DNA of 64,000 nt, taken from NCBI GenBank assembly GCA_033439765.1, contig JAULSN010000002.1:6386001-6450000 (forward strand), read 5' to 3'. Shown here in pieces: positions 62,255 to 64,000 of the stretch (position 1 is its first letter; the number at the start of each line of letters is the position of its first letter). A program made the translations under genes and the position numbers. This stretch comes from Lasiosphaeria ovina (taxonomy: Eukaryota; Ascomycota; Sordariomycetes; Sordariales; Lasiosphaeriaceae). The notes under the pieces are model-generated. The model was not told the DNA's origin and did not search any database. It saw only the letters and a list, made by a program, of their open reading frames with translations.

Positions 62255-63253
62255 GTGGACAATCTCAATATAGTCAAGACAAATTTCCCTCCCAAAAGCG
62301 ACACGTCCGGTGTCGAGAAGCTTGTGGCCATGCCTGAAGATAGCACTCGAATCAAAGTCATTTACGCTGCAGTCGGAAAGTCGCTGGAACTTGCTAGATT
62401 CCCGGCGACGGTAAAGGCCATGGCGATAGCTCTCCACGCTCATCAAGAAAGGATGGACTAGCAAAAGCAGGCGAAACCGCAGAGAGTTATGCTCAGCACA
62501 CCAGAGACTGGATCAGTCGCTTTCTAATGGTTAGTTGATATCTTGATAACCGAAATGGAGGATACCATATGTGCCATGACGAAAGCCCACAAGGGGAAAT
62601 CCACCGGCAACGATCTCGACCTGTGGAAGGCAGAGAAACCGAGCAGTACCAAGACGCACTCGGCACACTGATCGTGCCATTGTTTCACGAAATCTTTGGA
62701 TGCTCTTCGCTTTAAAGACATGCATGGGACGGCACTTCAACACCGCCTCACATCACCAGGCTCGACAGGACGAAGCCCGAATCCGGGTTTTGCCTTGAGG
62801 AAAAGCTTTTCGGCGGTGAGATGATGTTGTTGGGAAAGGCCAAGGGGCAAAGGACGAATATTCCACGTTGGTGATATGCAAGAGAAAGGCCGGCGTACCA
62901 ACATACTACGTACTGAAGGGAAGTTATATGGACAGGATGATGAAACGCAAACCAGGCAAGTACCATTCCTAATTCGCTGCACTAACTGGGTTCCTACTCA
63001 AACGCTAACAACAATGTCTTACTTCCTGTGTTTAGGAGAGCTCATGGAACTGCCGTACGTAATTGACCCAGAGCAGGGAATATCCGAGGCCGATCGCATC
63101 AAGGCAGGATGGAAGAAGTGGTGGATAGTTCGCAGGGACAACGCTCTCTCGAACCCGTCGTCGGTAAAACCTGATAATTCTTCTCAGGGAGAGTCTTCGG
63201 GCGGAAGTAACCAACAGCCATTGCATCATCGGCAAGTTGCATCGAATCTGTAA
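62255..63253 (+). pseudogene. Frameshifted relic of an unknown gene
   Basis: The first frame contains KVIYAAVGKSLELARFPATV and ends HAHQERMD at a TAG (62459). The next frame, one base off, continues as KAGETAESYAQHTRDWISRF, hits a TGA near 62532, then reads EGRETEQYQDALGTLIVPLF to a TAA near 62715 and EEKLFGGEMMLLGKAKGQRT after it. A third segment with EQGISEADRIKAGWKKWW ends at 63251-63253. The sequence is too coherent for random DNA, yet has at least one frameshift and several stops. The protein family is not recognised. Confidence 0.35.
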
Positions 63254-63554
63254 TAGACTCGCCGGCCGAGAATCTGGGCACTCACCTTTCTACTTTGTAG
63301 GACATCATACCAGATATCAAATCTATGAACCTTTCAGGGAGACGGATGGCTATAGTTGGCTTCAGCTTTTGCCTTATGTGGCTGGCCAGGTACTAACCTG
63401 CCTTAGATAGGTGCGGTATTTTACTTTTAATGGATAAAAAGAAATCAAATCCGATTGGGCTAGTCCCACTCCAAAACCACACCTTTCATTCCTCGTGATT
63501 GTTCGTCTCTTGGTGATTACTAGGTAGTTTATTGTTGTTAGAGTTCTCTCATGC

Positions 63555-63624
63555 TTTCGAGCGTAGTGAGCGGCCCGCGCAAGGGCCGCCGGAGGCAAAA
63601 GACGAGAGAAGGGGCCGTTCAGCT
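63555..63624 (+). repeat. Dispersed GC-rich element, copy 2
   Basis: Contains TTTCGAGCGTAGTGAGC, a palindrome GGCCCGCGCAAGGGCC, GCCGGAGGCAAAAG, a short A/G spacer and GGGGCCGTTCAGCT, matching the order of blocks in copy 1 at 23520-23610. It sits in AT-rich relic DNA, so its GC content stands out. Confidence 0.65.
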
Positions 63625-63874
63625 CCCCATCTGGCTTGCCAGGTGGCGTGTTTTCAGCTAGCATTCCTCTTTTGTTCCCAATGTACGACGGCTGCTAAGC
63701 TATCACTAGATGATCTGGTCAAATGGATTAGAAATCGAACAATTTACCTCGAGGTTGAGATGATCAACCAATTCAAAGAGCCAAAACGGATGACTCGCTT
63801 TCATACCTGATTGTACATTTGCATGTGCTACCCAAATATGTTTCTTGAATGACTTCGGGTTCGCCAGCGGCGCT

Positions 63875-64000
63875 TCAGACCAGAGTTATCCGCCGCGGAA
63901 CCAGCCTTTCGAACTGGGCCTCGAGCTCGCTCCCCGCCAACGCACGATCAAGCGCGTAAAGTCTTTCGAGCGGGTCGCCCGAGCCGAGATCAATGTCGGC
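63875..64000 (-). CDS. 3' end of a gene running off the right edge (at least 41 aa)
   Basis: On the minus strand the frame from the window edge is open and GC-rich, reading DLGSGDPLERLYALDRALAG and then SELEAQFERLVPRRITLV before a TGA at 63877-63875. The composition switches sharply from the AT-rich DNA to its left. The product cannot be named from this tail. The stop is taken as genuine; the start lies beyond base 64000. Confidence 0.55.
   Translation of the reverse strand, partial: ADIDLGSGDPLERLYALDRALAGSELEAQFERLVPRRITLV

Overview
The window looks like nuclear DNA of a filamentous ascomycete (Pezizomycotina, most like a Sordariomycete). Genes carry short GT-AG introns of about 50-140 nt. 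Coding regions are GC-rich and separated by AT-richer intergenic DNA. tRNA genes have introns between positions 37 and 38. The protein families are typical of moulds: a NACHT/STAND protein, a Zn2Cys6 regulator, a BCS1-like AAA ATPase, a Dom34/Pelota homologue, and several SDR, AKR, TauD and FAD oxidoreductases. Species cannot be fixed from the sequence alone.

Layout. 0.8-6.7 kb: a TauD-type dioxygenase (+), a decayed ORF and a degenerate minisatellite, a membrane-anchored Dabb-domain protein (-), and an aldo/keto reductase with an 11-nt microexon (+). 6.8-17.6 kb (minus strand): a 1191-residue NACHT protein, an intron-bearing tRNA-Lys, a SET-domain protein with a long acidic repeat tail, and a secreted FAD oxidase of the bicovalent oligosaccharide-oxidase type. 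20-32.3 kb: an SDR with a C24 tract in intron 1, a secreted HExxH protein, tRNA-Asp, a Zn2Cys6 regulator, a second SDR, a conserved secreted protein of unknown function, a second tRNA-Asp and a ZIP metal transporter. 34-41.1 kb: an NLR-type N-terminal domain protein without NACHT, converging on a 647-residue polytopic membrane protein, then a BCS1-like ATPase. 41-48 kb is gene-poor and holds a Zn-cluster-like relic and the intact Dom34 homologue. 48.5-59.5 kb: a WDR44-like WD40 protein, a thioredoxin and a putative amidoligase. 59.5-64 kb is AT-rich and decayed: tRNA-Lys, an Mpv17/PMP22 3' fragment, palindromic DNA, a frameshifted relic, a dispersed GC-rich repeat, and the 3' end of a gene that runs off the right edge.

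There is no obvious biosynthetic cluster. Housekeeping genes (Dom34, WDR44-like, thioredoxin, AAA ATPase) are interspersed with accessory redox, secreted and NLR-type genes. Exon structures were assembled by hand from splice signals, phase continuity and protein-family continuity. None has been checked against transcripts. The most unusual items are the divergent 6-nt-intron tRNA-Lys, two NLR-type genes of different architecture (one with a G4C2 repeat inside its NTPase domain), a secreted HELVH protein, a fungal amidoligase-like enzyme, and a three-copy GC-rich palindromic element.
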